This document shows, in pieces, positions 7,901 to 15,899 of a stretch of DNA of 36,668 nt. Location: assembly GCF_029051685.1 (NCBI RefSeq), contig NZ_JAACFT010000055.1:1-36668 (forward strand), given 5' to 3'. Numbering within the stretch: position 1 is the first letter of the stretch; each line of letters opens with the position of its first letter. The notes below the pieces were generated by a model. It was not told the DNA's origin and did not search any database. It worked only from the letters and a program-made list of their open reading frames with translations. The position numbers and the translations under genes are program-made. Source of the stretch: Bradyrhizobium sp. CSA207. GTDB taxonomy: Bacteria; Pseudomonadota; Alphaproteobacteria; Rhizobiales; Xanthobacteraceae.

Positions 7901-9979
7901 TTGGCCGCGCCTGGACACAGCGAGCACGCAGACCGGCCGGCCGGCCCGGTCGGACAGCTGCGCGCGCGCCTCGTCGGCGTGTTGCGGGCGGTGCCGATCC
8001 GCTGGCGCATCCTGTCGATCGCGGCGCTGAACTCCGCCGTGGTGATCGTGCTGGTCGCGATGATCTGGAATGGCGCGCAGGTGCTGGGCTCGGCCTGGGA
8101 CGACGTGCGCCAGGTGCGCGAGTCCGACAGGATCCTGGCGCTGCTGGAAAGCGAGACCGGGCGCCTGCACAATCTGATCCACCGCTACATCAACCAGCCG
8201 AGCCCTGACCTGTTCGCCGAGATCCTGCTGCTGCGCGAGGCCGTGCTGGGCACGCTGAGCAACCGCGCCGCCAAGGACCCGATGCTTTCAGGCTCGGTCG
8301 AGGAGCTGGAGCGCTCCACCGACCGCTTCCTCAACGGCTTTGGCGACCTGCGGGGCGTGCAGGCCACCATCGCAAAAACCTATGAGGAGCAGGTGCAGGG
8401 CCCGGCCAGGGACATGGCCGGGCTTTATTCCATCATCGAGGGCGCCACCGGCCATCGCGACGCCCTGATCTGGCCATCGCTCGGCAAGTCCCGCGAGGCC
8501 TTCACCGCGATGCTGGTGGCGGCGAATTCCTATTATCTGTCGCTGTCGCCGACTGCGGCCGACGAGGCGCGGCGCAACACCGAGACCATCGAGAAGACCG
8601 TTCCGGTCATGATCGATCTCGCCGACAACGACCTCCAGCGCATGGCACTGCGGAAGCTCGCCACCCGCACCACGGCGCTGCGCGAAGGCTTTGCAAAACT
8701 GTCCGAGCAGCTTGCCAGCCGCACCGAGCTGCTGCGCAACACCATCGACGCAAGCCAGGCCGAGGCGATCGGCGCCATCGACGACCTCTCGACCAAGATG
8801 CGCCAGCGCGAGCAGAAGGCGCAGGAGACGTTCGACCGCACGCTGGCGGACATTTCTCGTCGTGTCCTTTCCATCGCGATAATCTTCCTCGGCATCATCC
8901 TCACCGCCGGCGTGCTGATCGCGCTGTCGATCCGGCTGCCGCTGCAGCAGATCATGGCATCGATGCGCGCGATCATGCTCGGCGACCTCGACCGCGAGGT
9001 GCAGGGCACCGGGGCGCGCGACGAGGTCGGCGCCATGGCGCGCGCAGTGGAAGTGTTCCGCGAGAATGCGATTGCCAAGCGGCAGACCGAGGACGAGTTG
9101 CGCGCCTCCAAGGAAAAGGCCGAAAGCGCGCTGCTCGAGCTCAATGCCGCGCAGCAGAATTTGATCGACGCCGAACGGCTGGCAGCGCTCGGCGGCCTCG
9201 TCGCTGGCGTCGCCCACGAGGTCAACAACCCGATCGGCATCAGCCTGACCGTTGCTTCGAGTTTTGCCCGCCGCAGCGAGATTTTCGAGGCCCAGCTCAA
9301 GGGCGACGGCGGCCTGCGGCGCTCGCAGCTCGAGGAATTCGTGCAGTCCTCGCGCGACGCTTCGCAGCAGCTCGTTGCCAACCTGCAGCGCGCCGGCGAG
9401 CTGATCCAGTCGTTCAAGCAGGTCGCGGTCGACCGCTCGCACGCCGAGCGCCGGCAGTTCTCATTGAGCGAAGCCACCGAGCAGATCATCGCGAGCCTGC
9501 GTCCGGTGCTGAAGCGCTCGCCGATCACGCTCCAGGTCGACGTGCCCGAGGGGCTGCTGCTCGACGGCTATCCCGGCTCCTATGGCCAGATCCTGACCAA
9601 TCTGTTCCTCAACGCCGCCAACCACGCCTTCGCCGACGGCCGCGCCGGCACCATCACCATCTCGGCGCGGCCGCGCGGCACCGACGACATCGAGATCAGC
9701 TTCGCCGACGACGGCGCCGGCATGACCCCTGACGTGCAACGTCAGGCCTTTGACCCATTCTTTACCACCCGACGCAATGAAGGCGGCACGGGACTTGGCC
9801 TGCATATCGTCTATAACCTCGTCACCCAGCAGCTCGGCGGCCGGATGATGCTGGAATCCAAGCTGGGACAAGGCACTACTTTTCGCATTATCATGCCCCG
9901 CCTCGCCAAGGGCGGCGCGCAAAGCACAGAAAGTGACGGGACTTCGCAATGGCCGAACAGGACGATGTCCTCCACCTGA
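7901..9979 (+). CDS. Membrane sensor histidine kinase (periplasmic sensor, HAMP, HisKA, HATPase)
   Basis: Two-component sensor kinase, 692 aa. A membrane helix at about 36-56 is followed by a mainly helical periplasmic domain at about 57-320, a second helix at about 323-344, HAMP at 345-397 and a coiled linker. The H box GLVAGVAHEVNNPIG places the phospho-His at 439. The ATPase domain shows the N box (ILTNLFLNAANHAF), G1 (DDGAGM), the F box and G2 (GGTGLGL). The start is TTG 7901, with GGAG 9 nt upstream and overlapping the end of the DctP gene; no better ATG precedes the first helix. The long periplasmic domain is a natural docking site for the upstream DctP protein. The 3' end overlaps the next gene by 31 nt, so the genes form one operon. 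Confidence 0.93.
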   Translation: MAAPGHSEHADRPAGPVGQLRARLVGVLRAVPIRWRILSIAALNSAVVIVLVAMIWNGAQVLGSAWDDVRQVRESDRILALLESETGRLHNLIHRYINQPSPDLFAEILLLREAVLGTLSNRAAKDPMLSGSVEELERSTDRFLNGFGDLRGVQATIAKTYEEQVQGPARDMAGLYSIIEGATGHRDALIWPSLGKSREAFTAMLVAANSYYLSLSPTAADEARRNTETIEKTVPVMIDLADNDLQRMALRKLATRTTALREGFAKLSEQLASRTELLRNTIDASQAEAIGAIDDLSTKMRQREQKAQETFDRTLADISRRVLSIAIIFLGIILTAGVLIALSIRLPLQQIMASMRAIMLGDLDREVQGTGARDEVGAMARAVEVFRENAIAKRQTEDELRASKEKAESALLELNAAQQNLIDAERLAALGGLVAGVAHEVNNPIGISLTVASSFARRSEIFEAQLKGDGGLRRSQLEEFVQSSRDASQQLVANLQRAGELIQSFKQVAVDRSHAERRQFSLSEATEQIIASLRPVLKRSPITLQVDVPEGLLLDGYPGSYGQILTNLFLNAANHAFADGRAGTITISARPRGTDDIEISFADDGAGMTPDVQRQAFDPFFTTRRNEGGTGLGLHIVYNLVTQQLGGRMMLESKLGQGTTFRIIMPRLAKGGAQSTESDGTSQWPNRTMSST

Positions 9980-11694
9980 TCGACGATACCGGTACCGCGT
10001 CGGAGGATACCAACGCCCGGAGATGGAAGATCGCCGTCATCGACGACGATCCGGCCGTGCATGACGGCACCCGCTTTGCGCTGTCCGACTACAGCCTCAA
10101 CGGCCAGGGCCTTGAGATTCTCTCGGCCCATTCCGCGGCCGAAGGCCGCAAGCTGATGGCCGAGCACAGCGACATCGCCGCCGTGCTGCTCGACGTCATC
10201 ATGGAGACCGATGTCGCCGGCCTCGAGCTGGTCGAATTCATCCGCAACGAGATCAAGAACGAGACCGTGCGCATCATCCTGCGCACGGGACAGCCCGGCC
10301 AGGCGCCGGAGCGGCGCGTGATCGTTCAGTACGACATCAACGACTACAAGGCCAAGACCGAGCTCACCGCCGACAAGCTGTTCACCTCGCTGACCGCGGC
10401 GCTGCGCTCCTACCAGCAGCTCGAGCGCATGGTGCAGACAAGGCGCGGGCTCGAGATCATCATCGACGCCGCCTCGACGCTGTACGACTTCAAGTCGATG
10501 CAGCGCCTCGCCGAGGGCGTGCTGACCCAGCTCGCCTCGCTGCTCAATGTCGATTGCGCCGGCATACTGGTCCTGCGCGACAATGGCGGCGTCGACCCCG
10601 AGCTCTCGGTGCTCGCCGGCAGCGGCTGCTACAGCCGCTTCATCGGCACCACCTCGTCAAAGGCGCTCGATCCCGAATTGCGCGCCATGGTCGAGGCCGC
10701 GTTCCAGCGCCGCAAGAACGAATTCGCCGACCACCGCAGCGTGATTTACTTGCGCACCGGCAGCGGCCGCGAGGTTGTGGTGTTGCTCCAGGCCGAGCGC
10801 GAGCTGTCCGAGACCGACCGTTCGCTGGTCGAGATCTTTTCCAGCCGGCTCTCGATCGCGTTCGACAACGTCATCCTCTACCAGCAGCTCCAGGACGCCA
10901 ACACCCAGCTCGAGGACCGCGTCGCCCAGCGCACCCGCGCGCTGATGCAGGCCAATCGTCGCCTGTCGGCGCAATGGCTGCGTCTGCAGCGCGCCAACGG
11001 CTTCAAGAACGAGATTTTGGGCACCGTCGCACATGACCTGAAGAACCCGCTCGGCGTCATTCTCGGCCGCACCGAGATGCTGAAGGAGTTGATCTCGACC
11101 GGCGCGTCCACGGACGGCGTGGTCGCCCAGGTCGATCATATCCGCGACGCCACCAAGCGCCTGACCACGATGGTCGATCATCTGATCTCGGACGCCATGG
11201 CCGACGCCTTCGACATCACCATCCGCCGCGAGCCGGTCGACATCGCGGCCCTGGTCAAGGAGGTCGCCGAGGCCAACCAGCCGCTTGCCGTCAATAAGCA
11301 GCAGGCGATCAGCGTCACCGCGCCCTCCAACATCGTCACCATGTGCGACACCGACCGCATCCGCGAGGCGATCGACAATCTGATCAGCAACGCCATCAAG
11401 TACAGCCCGATCGGCGGCAAGATCGGCGTCACCGTCACCCATGAAGGCAGCGACACCATCATCAGCGTCAGCGACGAGGGCGCGGGGCTGTCGCCGGAGG
11501 ATCTCGGCCGGCTGTTCGGCCGGTTCCAGCGGCTGTCGGCAAAACCGACCGCCGGCGAGAGCTCGACGGGGCTTGGGCTTTCCATCGTCAAGCGTATTAT
11601 CGACATGCATGGCGGCGAGGTGACCGCCACCAGCGACGGGCCCGGCAAGGGATCGACCTTCACCATCACGCTGCCCGCGACCGAAACGCCATGA
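9949..11694 (+). CDS. Receiver-DUF3369-histidine kinase protein
   Basis: Cytoplasmic signalling protein, 581 aa, without membrane helices. It begins with a receiver domain (acidic cluster IDDDP at 31-35, phospho-Asp 82 in VLLDVIMETD). The DUF3369 domain follows (QYDINDYKAKTELT, then a GAF-like region to about 330). Next come a short coiled coil, HisKA with phospho-His 362 (VAHDLKNPLG) and an HATPase domain (DEGAGLSPEDLGRLFGRFQR, STGLGLSIVKRI). Receiver and transmitter in one protein suggest a phosphorelay intermediate between the membrane kinase and the downstream regulator. The ATG lies inside the end of the previous gene (31-nt overlap), implying translational coupling. Confidence 0.92.
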   Translation: MAEQDDVLHLIDDTGTASEDTNARRWKIAVIDDDPAVHDGTRFALSDYSLNGQGLEILSAHSAAEGRKLMAEHSDIAAVLLDVIMETDVAGLELVEFIRNEIKNETVRIILRTGQPGQAPERRVIVQYDINDYKAKTELTADKLFTSLTAALRSYQQLERMVQTRRGLEIIIDAASTLYDFKSMQRLAEGVLTQLASLLNVDCAGILVLRDNGGVDPELSVLAGSGCYSRFIGTTSSKALDPELRAMVEAAFQRRKNEFADHRSVIYLRTGSGREVVVLLQAERELSETDRSLVEIFSSRLSIAFDNVILYQQLQDANTQLEDRVAQRTRALMQANRRLSAQWLRLQRANGFKNEILGTVAHDLKNPLGVILGRTEMLKELISTGASTDGVVAQVDHIRDATKRLTTMVDHLISDAMADAFDITIRREPVDIAALVKEVAEANQPLAVNKQQAISVTAPSNIVTMCDTDRIREAIDNLISNAIKYSPIGGKIGVTVTHEGSDTIISVSDEGAGLSPEDLGRLFGRFQRLSAKPTAGESSTGLGLSIVKRIIDMHGGEVTATSDGPGKGSTFTITLPATETP

Positions 11695-11718
11695 TTTGAG
11701 TGCCGAGATCCGATTGAG

Positions 11719-12456
11719 ATGACCCAAAGCCCGCACATCATGATCGTCGACGACGAGGCCCCGGCCCGGGAGATGGTCGGCGATTACCTCAAGATGCACG
11801 GCTTCACCGTGACGCTGTGCGACGGCGGCAAGAGCCTGCGCACGGCGATCCAGGGCAGCATGCCCGATCTGGTCGTGCTCGACCTCAACATGCCCGAGGA
11901 AGACGGGCTGTCGATCATCCGCGACCTCAAGAGCCGCATCAACGTGCCCGTGATCATGCTGACGGCGACCGCGAGCCCGATCGACCGCGTTGTCGGCCTC
12001 GAGCTCGGCGCCGACGATTATGTGGCCAAGCCGTGCGAGCTGCGCGAATTGATGGCGCGGATCCGCTCGGTGCTGCGGCGGAGCACGCCGGCGAAGGCGG
12101 CGGCCAGCGAAGCGGCCGCGGCGAAATCCGACAAGGATCAGCTGGTGCGCTTCGGCACCAAATGGCTCGATCTCGAAGCGCAGGCCTTGCGCGACGACGA
12201 GGGCAACGAGCATCCGCTGACCGCATCCGAGTTCGGGCTGCTCAAAGTGTTCGCGGCCAATCCGAAGCGCGTGCTGTCGCGCGAGCGGCTGCTGGAATTG
12301 GCCAATGCGCGCGACGCCGAGGCGTTCGACCGCGCCGTCGACCTGCGCATCATGCGCATCCGCCGCAAGATCGAGCCCGACCCGACCAAGCCCGCCGTGA
12401 TCCGCACCATCCGCGGCGGCGGCTATCTGTTCTCGCCGGCGGGCGAGAAGGCGTAG
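11719..12456 (+). CDS. Response regulator, OmpR/PhoB family
   Basis: DNA-binding response regulator, 245 aa. The receiver domain has DDE at 11-13, phospho-Asp 55 in VVLDLNMP, the conserved Thr in MLTAT and Lys in DDYVAKP. A linker with KAAASEAAAAKSD leads to a C-terminal winged helix (LTASEFGLLKVFAANP, AVDLRIMRIRRKIEPDP, IRTIRGGGYLF). It follows the REC-DUF3369 kinase gene by 24 nt and is the probable output of this operon. Targets are unknown; neighbouring transport genes are candidates. A 49-bp hairpin repeat follows the stop. Confidence 0.95.
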   Translation: MTQSPHIMIVDDEAPAREMVGDYLKMHGFTVTLCDGGKSLRTAIQGSMPDLVVLDLNMPEEDGLSIIRDLKSRINVPVIMLTATASPIDRVVGLELGADDYVAKPCELRELMARIRSVLRRSTPAKAAASEAAAAKSDKDQLVRFGTKWLDLEAQALRDDEGNEHPLTASEFGLLKVFAANPKRVLSRERLLELANARDAEAFDRAVDLRIMRIRRKIEPDPTKPAVIRTIRGGGYLFSPAGEKA

Positions 12457-12492
12457 GCGCGCGGGGGCGTAAGGGCGCGCGGCAAACTCCGG

Positions 12493-12541
12493 TGTCGTCC
12501 CGGATCTGCGCGCGCTTTTGGCGCGCTTGTCCGGGACGACA
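12493..12541. repeat. Short palindromic repeat (TGTCGTCCCGGA type)
   Basis: The arms TGTCGTCCCGGA and TCCGGGACGACA are perfect complements, with an inner GCGCGC/GCGCGC stem around CTTTTG. It lies 36 nt after the response-regulator stop. Its form (GTCGTCCCGG ends) marks it as a member of the interspersed palindromes. It may act as a transcript end, though no T tract follows. Confidence 0.85.
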
Positions 12542-12654
12542 GCGGAGGGTGTGGGCGCGGCAGCAAACGCAAACGCCCGAAATTCGTTCCCCACCCCCAA
12601 ATCCCCCATCCCGCATTTTCCGTACATTGAAATTGCACGCTTTTTTGCCCCGAA

Positions 12655-12686
12655 TGTTTCGTCGCGGCCTTTCCGACGAAACAATT
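12655..12686. promoter_or_regulatory. Inverted repeat with 14-bp motif upstream of the ECF sigma gene
   Basis: TGTTTCGTCG (12655-12664) and CGACGAAACA (12674-12683) are perfect complements around 9 nt. The right arm extends to CCGACGAAACAATT (12673-12686). The identical 14-mer occurs once more, at 13480-13493 just after the sigma gene. Paired occurrence around one regulator suggests a binding site for a regulator, or a promoter element read by the sigma factor itself. No function is proven. Confidence 0.45.
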
Positions 12687-12801
12687 TGGCGGCGCACGAA
12701 ACCATTTTCCGCTTTTGGTGCAGACGTCCCGAAACGTTGGCTCATTAACACTTTGGTCGAAGGAAACGCCGCTCGGTTGCGGCGCTACGGGGAGCCAGTC
12801 A

Positions 12802-13413
12802 ATGCAGAACGTCATCGCCATCAACGCCCAAGCCAGCCAGAGCATCATTGCCGCTCAGGCGACCTCGGACGACATGCTTCTCGAAAGCATTGCCGACGGC
12901 AACCGGACGTCGATGCACATCCTCTATTGCCGGCACAATGTGCGGGTCTATCGCTTCATCCTGCGCATCGTGCGCGACGCCACCACGGCGGAAGACCTGG
13001 TCAGCCAGGTGTTCCTCGACGTCTGGCGCACCGCCGGCCAATTCCAGGGCCGCTCGCAGGTTTCGACCTGGCTGCTGTCGATCGCCCGCTTCAAGGCGCT
13101 GACCGCGATGCGCCAGCGCCGCTTCGAGGACATCGACCAGGAAGACGTGCGGCAGATCCCGGACGGCTGCGATACGCCGGAGACCTCGCTCGACCGCAGC
13201 GATACCAGCGCGATCCTGCGCGCCTGCGTGGCAAAACTGTCGCCCGCGCATCGCGAGATCATCACCCTCGTCTACTACCACGAGAAGTCGGTGGAGGAGG
13301 TCGGGCAGATCATCGGCATCCCGCAGAGCACGGTGAAGACCCGGATGTTCTACGCGCGCAAACAACTGGCCGAGTTGCTTAAGGGCTGTGGCGTCGAGCG
13401 CTTTGCTGCCTGA
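12802..13413 (+). CDS. ECF-type RNA polymerase sigma factor
   Basis: Group 4 sigma-70 factor, 203 aa. Region 2 spans about 35-105 (LYCRHNVRVYRFILRIVRD, AEDLVSQVFLDVWRTAGQF, STWLLSIARFKALTAMRQRR). Region 4 spans about 135-190 (LSPAHREIITLVYYHEKSVEEVGQII, PQSTVKTRMFYARKQL). The ATG at 12802 is chosen over an upstream in-frame ATG because GGGGAG stands 7 nt before it. No anti-sigma gene lies next to it on either side, so control must come from elsewhere, possibly through the motif at 12655-12686. An N-terminal extension of about 25 residues precedes region 2. The inducing stress is unknown. Confidence 0.93.
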   Translation: MQNVIAINAQASQSIIAAQATSDDMLLESIADGNRTSMHILYCRHNVRVYRFILRIVRDATTAEDLVSQVFLDVWRTAGQFQGRSQVSTWLLSIARFKALTAMRQRRFEDIDQEDVRQIPDGCDTPETSLDRSDTSAILRACVAKLSPAHREIITLVYYHEKSVEEVGQIIGIPQSTVKTRMFYARKQLAELLKGCGVERFAA

Positions 13414-13430
13414 AACTAAATGATTTCAAA

Positions 13431-13460
13431 GGGATAGGCCTGCGCCTGCAAGCCTGTCCC
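13431..13460 (+). terminator. Hairpin just after the ECF sigma gene
   Basis: GGGATAGGC (13431) pairs with GCCTGTCCC (ending 13460) over 9 bp with one G-U pair, starting 17 nt after the stop codon. No T run follows, so it may be a weak terminator or an mRNA-stabilising structure. Confidence 0.35.
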
Positions 13461-13479
13461 GGACACGGAAGTGTTACCG

Positions 13480-13493
13480 CCGACGAAACAATT
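13480..13493. promoter_or_regulatory. Second copy of the CCGACGAAACAATT motif
   Basis: An exact 14-bp match to 12673-12686, here without the upstream inverted arm. It lies upstream of the putative small RNA, which fits shared control of the sigma gene and that transcript. Only two copies were noticed in the window. Confidence 0.4.
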
Positions 13494-13617
13494 GAAACGA
13501 AGCACAACATCAGGCGGAAAAACCTCCTCCCTATAAAGCTCACATACGGTTTTGCTTAAACCTCCCAAGACCTCCAGCGACCCGGACGGGATGCCCCCCT
13601 CCGGGTCGTTTTGTGTT
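13494..13617 (+). ncRNA. Possible small RNA with CCUCCUCCC motif
   Basis: A T-rich, ORF-free segment carries CCTCCTCCC (13523-13531), flanked by AAAACC and GGTTTT that can pair around it. It ends in a strong terminator stem with TTTTGTGTTT. Anti-Shine-Dalgarno CCUCCUCCC loops are a feature of the alphaproteobacterial 'cuckoo' small RNAs; only one motif and a weak stem are seen here, so assignment is tentative. The 5' end is not known. It could instead be the 3' untranslated part of the sigma mRNA. Confidence 0.25.
13578..13617 (+). terminator. Intrinsic terminator
   Basis: CGACCCGGA (13578-13586) and TCCGGGTCG (13600-13608) form a perfect 9-bp GC-rich stem whose loop can add a GGG/CCC pair. 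TTTTGTGTTT follows directly. Orientation fits plus-strand transcription from the sigma gene or a small RNA start. Confidence 0.85.
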
Positions 13618-13688
13618 TGGGGGTGTGAGCGCTGCCCGGGTTTTCGGCGCACCTCTTGTGCTTGAGTGAGGGGGGCACCCCTGTCTCA

Positions 13689-13855
13689 TTCCCTCCCCCC
13701 TTGTGGGGTCCGAGACGAGCGTAGCTCGCTCGTGGGCAGGGAGGGGGGGTGCCACACGGGGACTCTTTCGTTTCGTGCGCGCGGCTCAATCGCAGACGGA
13801 TAGACCATTTCCTGGGCTACCCCCTCCCTAGCCCACCCCACAAGGGGGAAGGCGA
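13689..13855. repeat. Family A repeat, long copy with degenerate middle
   Basis: The arms begin TCCCTCCCCCCTTGTGGGG (13689) and end CACCCCACAAGGGGGAAGG (13855), with an inner GAGCGTAGCTCGCTC hairpin. It lies at the convergent end of the ECF sigma and sorbosone-dehydrogenase-like genes, 12 nt beyond the stop of the latter. Confidence 0.8.
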
Positions 13856-13867
13856 CTTCCGTCGGGG

Positions 13868-15169
13868 TTACGCGCCGGTCACGCGCCAGATCACGTTGCC
13901 GACGTCGTCGGCCATCAGCAGCGACTTGTCGGGACCGATCGCCACGCCGACCGGACGGCCGTAGGATTCCTTCTCGTCCGGCGCCAGGAAGCCCGACAGG
14001 ATGTCGCGGGCAGGGCCCGACGGGCGGCCGTTCTCGAACGGGATGAACACGACCTTGTAGCCGGACAGCTTGCTGCGATTCCAGGAGCCGTGCTGGCCGA
14101 TCACCATGCCATCTGGGAAACCCGGCAGCGTGCCCGATGGCATCCAGCACAGGCCGAGCGAAGCGGTGTGGCCGCCCAGCGCATAGTCCGGCGTGAGCGC
14201 CTTGGCGACCATCGCCGGATCCTGCGGCACGCGGTCGTCGACCGTCTTGCCCCAGTAGCAATAGGGCCAACCGTAGAAGCCGCCGTCGCGCACCGAGGTG
14301 AGGTAATCAGGTGGTGTCTCGTCGCCGAGGCCGTCGCGCTCGTTGACGACGGTCCAGAGCACGTTCGTATTTGGCTCCCAGGCAAGACCGACGGGATTGC
14401 GCAGGCCGCTGGCGAAGATGCGATGCGTGCCGGCATCGAGATCGAGCTCGTAGACCGCGGCGCGGCCTTGCTCGACCTCCATGCCCATCTCGGCGATATT
14501 GCTGAGCGAGCCGACGCCAGCATAGAGCTTCTTGCCGTCGGGGCTTGCGAGCAGGCTCCGCGTCCAGTGGCCGCTCGGCTTGAACGTCGTGAGCCGCTTC
14601 CCCGGCGCGGTGATGCGGTCGGCGTTCGCGACATAGGGGAATGCCATCACGCCGTCGGTGTTGCCGACATAGAAGGTGTCGCCGACCAGCGCCATGCCGA
14701 ATGGCTGGCTCAGGTTCTCCATGAAGGCGCCGCGCTGCTCGGCGACGCCGTCACCGTCCTTGTCACGGAGCAGCGTGATGCGGTTGGCGCTGACGCCAAG
14801 CGCCGCGGCGCGCCGCATCGTCGCCTGCATCGCGTAATGAAACACGCTCCTCGGCGGTCCTGCGATCTGCGTTGCTTCCGCAATCAGTACGTCGCCGTTG
14901 GGCAGCACCTCGATCCAGCGCGGATGGTCGAGATCGGTCGCGAACGCATTCACCTTGAGCCCTGGCGCGGCCGTCGGCTTCTGCCCCTCGCTCCAGCCCC
15001 TTGCCGTCGGCATCTTCAACGTCGGCAGCGCGCCTTGCGGCTTTGCCTCGGGGATTGCCGGCGCCTCGCCCCAGGCCGGCGGGGGCTCGGTGCCCGACAG
15101 CTTGCGCCATTGCAGCGCGATGCCGCCGACGAATGCGACGAACTGCGCAAAGATGCTGGAAAAGGTCAT
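13868..15169 (-). CDS. Sorbosone dehydrogenase-like PQQ-type sugar dehydrogenase
   Basis: Six-bladed beta-propeller protein of the soluble glucose/L-sorbosone dehydrogenase family, 433 aa. A hydrophobic N-terminus (about residues 6-22) serves as a signal or anchor. The propeller shows FATDLDHPRWIEVLPNGDVLIAE, ITLLRDKDGDGVAEQRGAF, GLRNPVGLAWEP, LWTVVNERDGLGDETPPDY, GGFYGWPYCYWG, MVIGQHGSWNRS and YGRPVGVAIGPDKSLLMADD. Family knowledge suggests a periplasmic PQQ-dependent oxidation of a sugar or aldehyde; the substrate cannot be predicted. ATG 15169 has AGGGGA 6-7 nt upstream and is preferred over an in-frame start at 15196. It is convergent with the ECF sigma gene, and the upstream region shows no clear promoter. 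Confidence 0.88.
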   Translation of the reverse strand: MTFSSIFAQFVAFVGGIALQWRKLSGTEPPPAWGEAPAIPEAKPQGALPTLKMPTARGWSEGQKPTAAPGLKVNAFATDLDHPRWIEVLPNGDVLIAEATQIAGPPRSVFHYAMQATMRRAAALGVSANRITLLRDKDGDGVAEQRGAFMENLSQPFGMALVGDTFYVGNTDGVMAFPYVANADRITAPGKRLTTFKPSGHWTRSLLASPDGKKLYAGVGSLSNIAEMGMEVEQGRAAVYELDLDAGTHRIFASGLRNPVGLAWEPNTNVLWTVVNERDGLGDETPPDYLTSVRDGGFYGWPYCYWGKTVDDRVPQDPAMVAKALTPDYALGGHTASLGLCWMPSGTLPGFPDGMVIGQHGSWNRSKLSGYKVVFIPFENGRPSGPARDILSGFLAPDEKESYGRPVGVAIGPDKSLLMADDVGNVIWRVTGA

Positions 15170-15437
15170 CAAAATCCCCTGTCGAACGTGCGGCACTGTC
15201 CAACGACGGATCGCTCCAAGATTCGCCCAAAGCCCCGCGCGGGCCCAAGCCTGATCGTCGACCTCGCCAGATCCACGATGTGACGTCGTCGTGCCTTATT
15301 GCGCGCGCATCCAACTGGGAACACGCAAAAAGGTCAACATGCGGCGGCCGGATCGGGCTGCTTATGGCGTGCGCGGATGGCAGCACGCCGAATTTGCATG
15401 GCACCGATGCGGACGGTTCTGCGTGAGGACGTGTGGA

Positions 15438-15647
15438 TCAGCGGCCGATCTGCCGCTCCAGCCGCTGCGCTGCGCGAAACTCGTCGAGGTGATGGATGTT
15501 CGGCGCGAGTGCCGCTTCCTTGGACAGCAGGTGATAGACGCGCGCTACCGTGCGCTGCTTCTGCTTCGTCCGCCCGCGCGGCAGCGCCCGCGCCTTGCGG
15601 ACGGCCGTGACGGCGTGCTCGCGAAAATAATCGTAAGCGTCCGACAT
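15438..15647 (-). CDS. Small conserved hypothetical protein
   Basis: A basic 69-aa protein with no signal peptide or membrane helix: YDYFREHAVTAVRKARALPR, then KQKQRTVARVYHLLSKEA and a C-terminal LDEFRAAQRLERQIGR. It is mainly helical by composition. I recognise the type as a small protein common in Bradyrhizobium-like genomes, but know no function. There is no clear ribosome site before the ATG. It stands alone on the minus strand between the sorbosone-dehydrogenase-like gene and a degenerate repeat region. Confidence 0.65.
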   Translation of the reverse strand: MSDAYDYFREHAVTAVRKARALPRGRTKQKQRTVARVYHLLSKEAALAPNIHHLDEFRAAQRLERQIGR

Positions 15648-15680
15648 GGTTCAACGCTCTGCGGCTATTGCATGCTGCGC

Positions 15681-15689
15681 GGGGGGGGG
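15681..15689. other. G9 homopolymer in a degenerate repeat gap
   Basis: Nine consecutive G lie about 34 nt upstream of the small gene at 15438-15647. The rest of the 252-nt gap (15648-15899) holds a degenerate palindrome-like stretch at about 15740-15840 with GCAATGGCGAAGCCATTGTC. No gene is seen. The run could vary in length by slippage. Confidence 0.6.
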
Positions 15690-15899
15690 TAACGGCTGGA
15701 TGGAGGGGCGGTTCCTGGCAGGATGTTCCGAGCGCGCCAATCCATCACCGTTATCCCCGCGCAATGGCGAAGCCATTGTCGCTGGAGGCTCGGCTCGCGA
15801 TGCATTCGCATCGTAAGCCTTGCACCTGAGGATGACGGAATTGGTAGCAACGCTATTGCAGGCAATTTGAAAGCGATGCCTGCGCCCGTCATCCCGCCC

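Larger units (their letters stand above)
12457..12801. other. Intergenic region between response-regulator and ECF sigma genes
   Basis: 345 nt without a gene. It contains a 49-bp perfect hairpin repeat (12493-12541), a T6 run at about 12641-12646, a 10-bp inverted repeat with a 14-bp motif (12655-12686), and the leader of the sigma gene ending in GGGGAG 7 nt before its ATG. The hairpin probably separates the two transcripts. Confidence 0.6.
13414..13867. other. Intergenic region after the ECF sigma gene
   Basis: 454 nt between convergent genes. In order it holds a hairpin (13431-13460), the second copy of the 14-bp motif (13480-13493), a CCTCCTCCC stretch (13523-13531), a strong intrinsic terminator (13578-13617) and a family A palindrome (13689-13855). 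The segment ending at the terminator may specify a small RNA. No protein-coding frame was convincing. Confidence 0.6.

Noticed and set aside
10657..12705. Minus-strand open frame of 682 codons opposite the REC-DUF3369-kinase and regulator
   Set aside because: Its composition is that of an antisense shadow, and both plus-strand genes are well supported by conserved domains.
15740..15840. Degenerate palindrome-like stretch as another member of the repeat families
   Set aside because: The arms are too eroded to define ends or pair with confidence, so it is mentioned only in the gap description.
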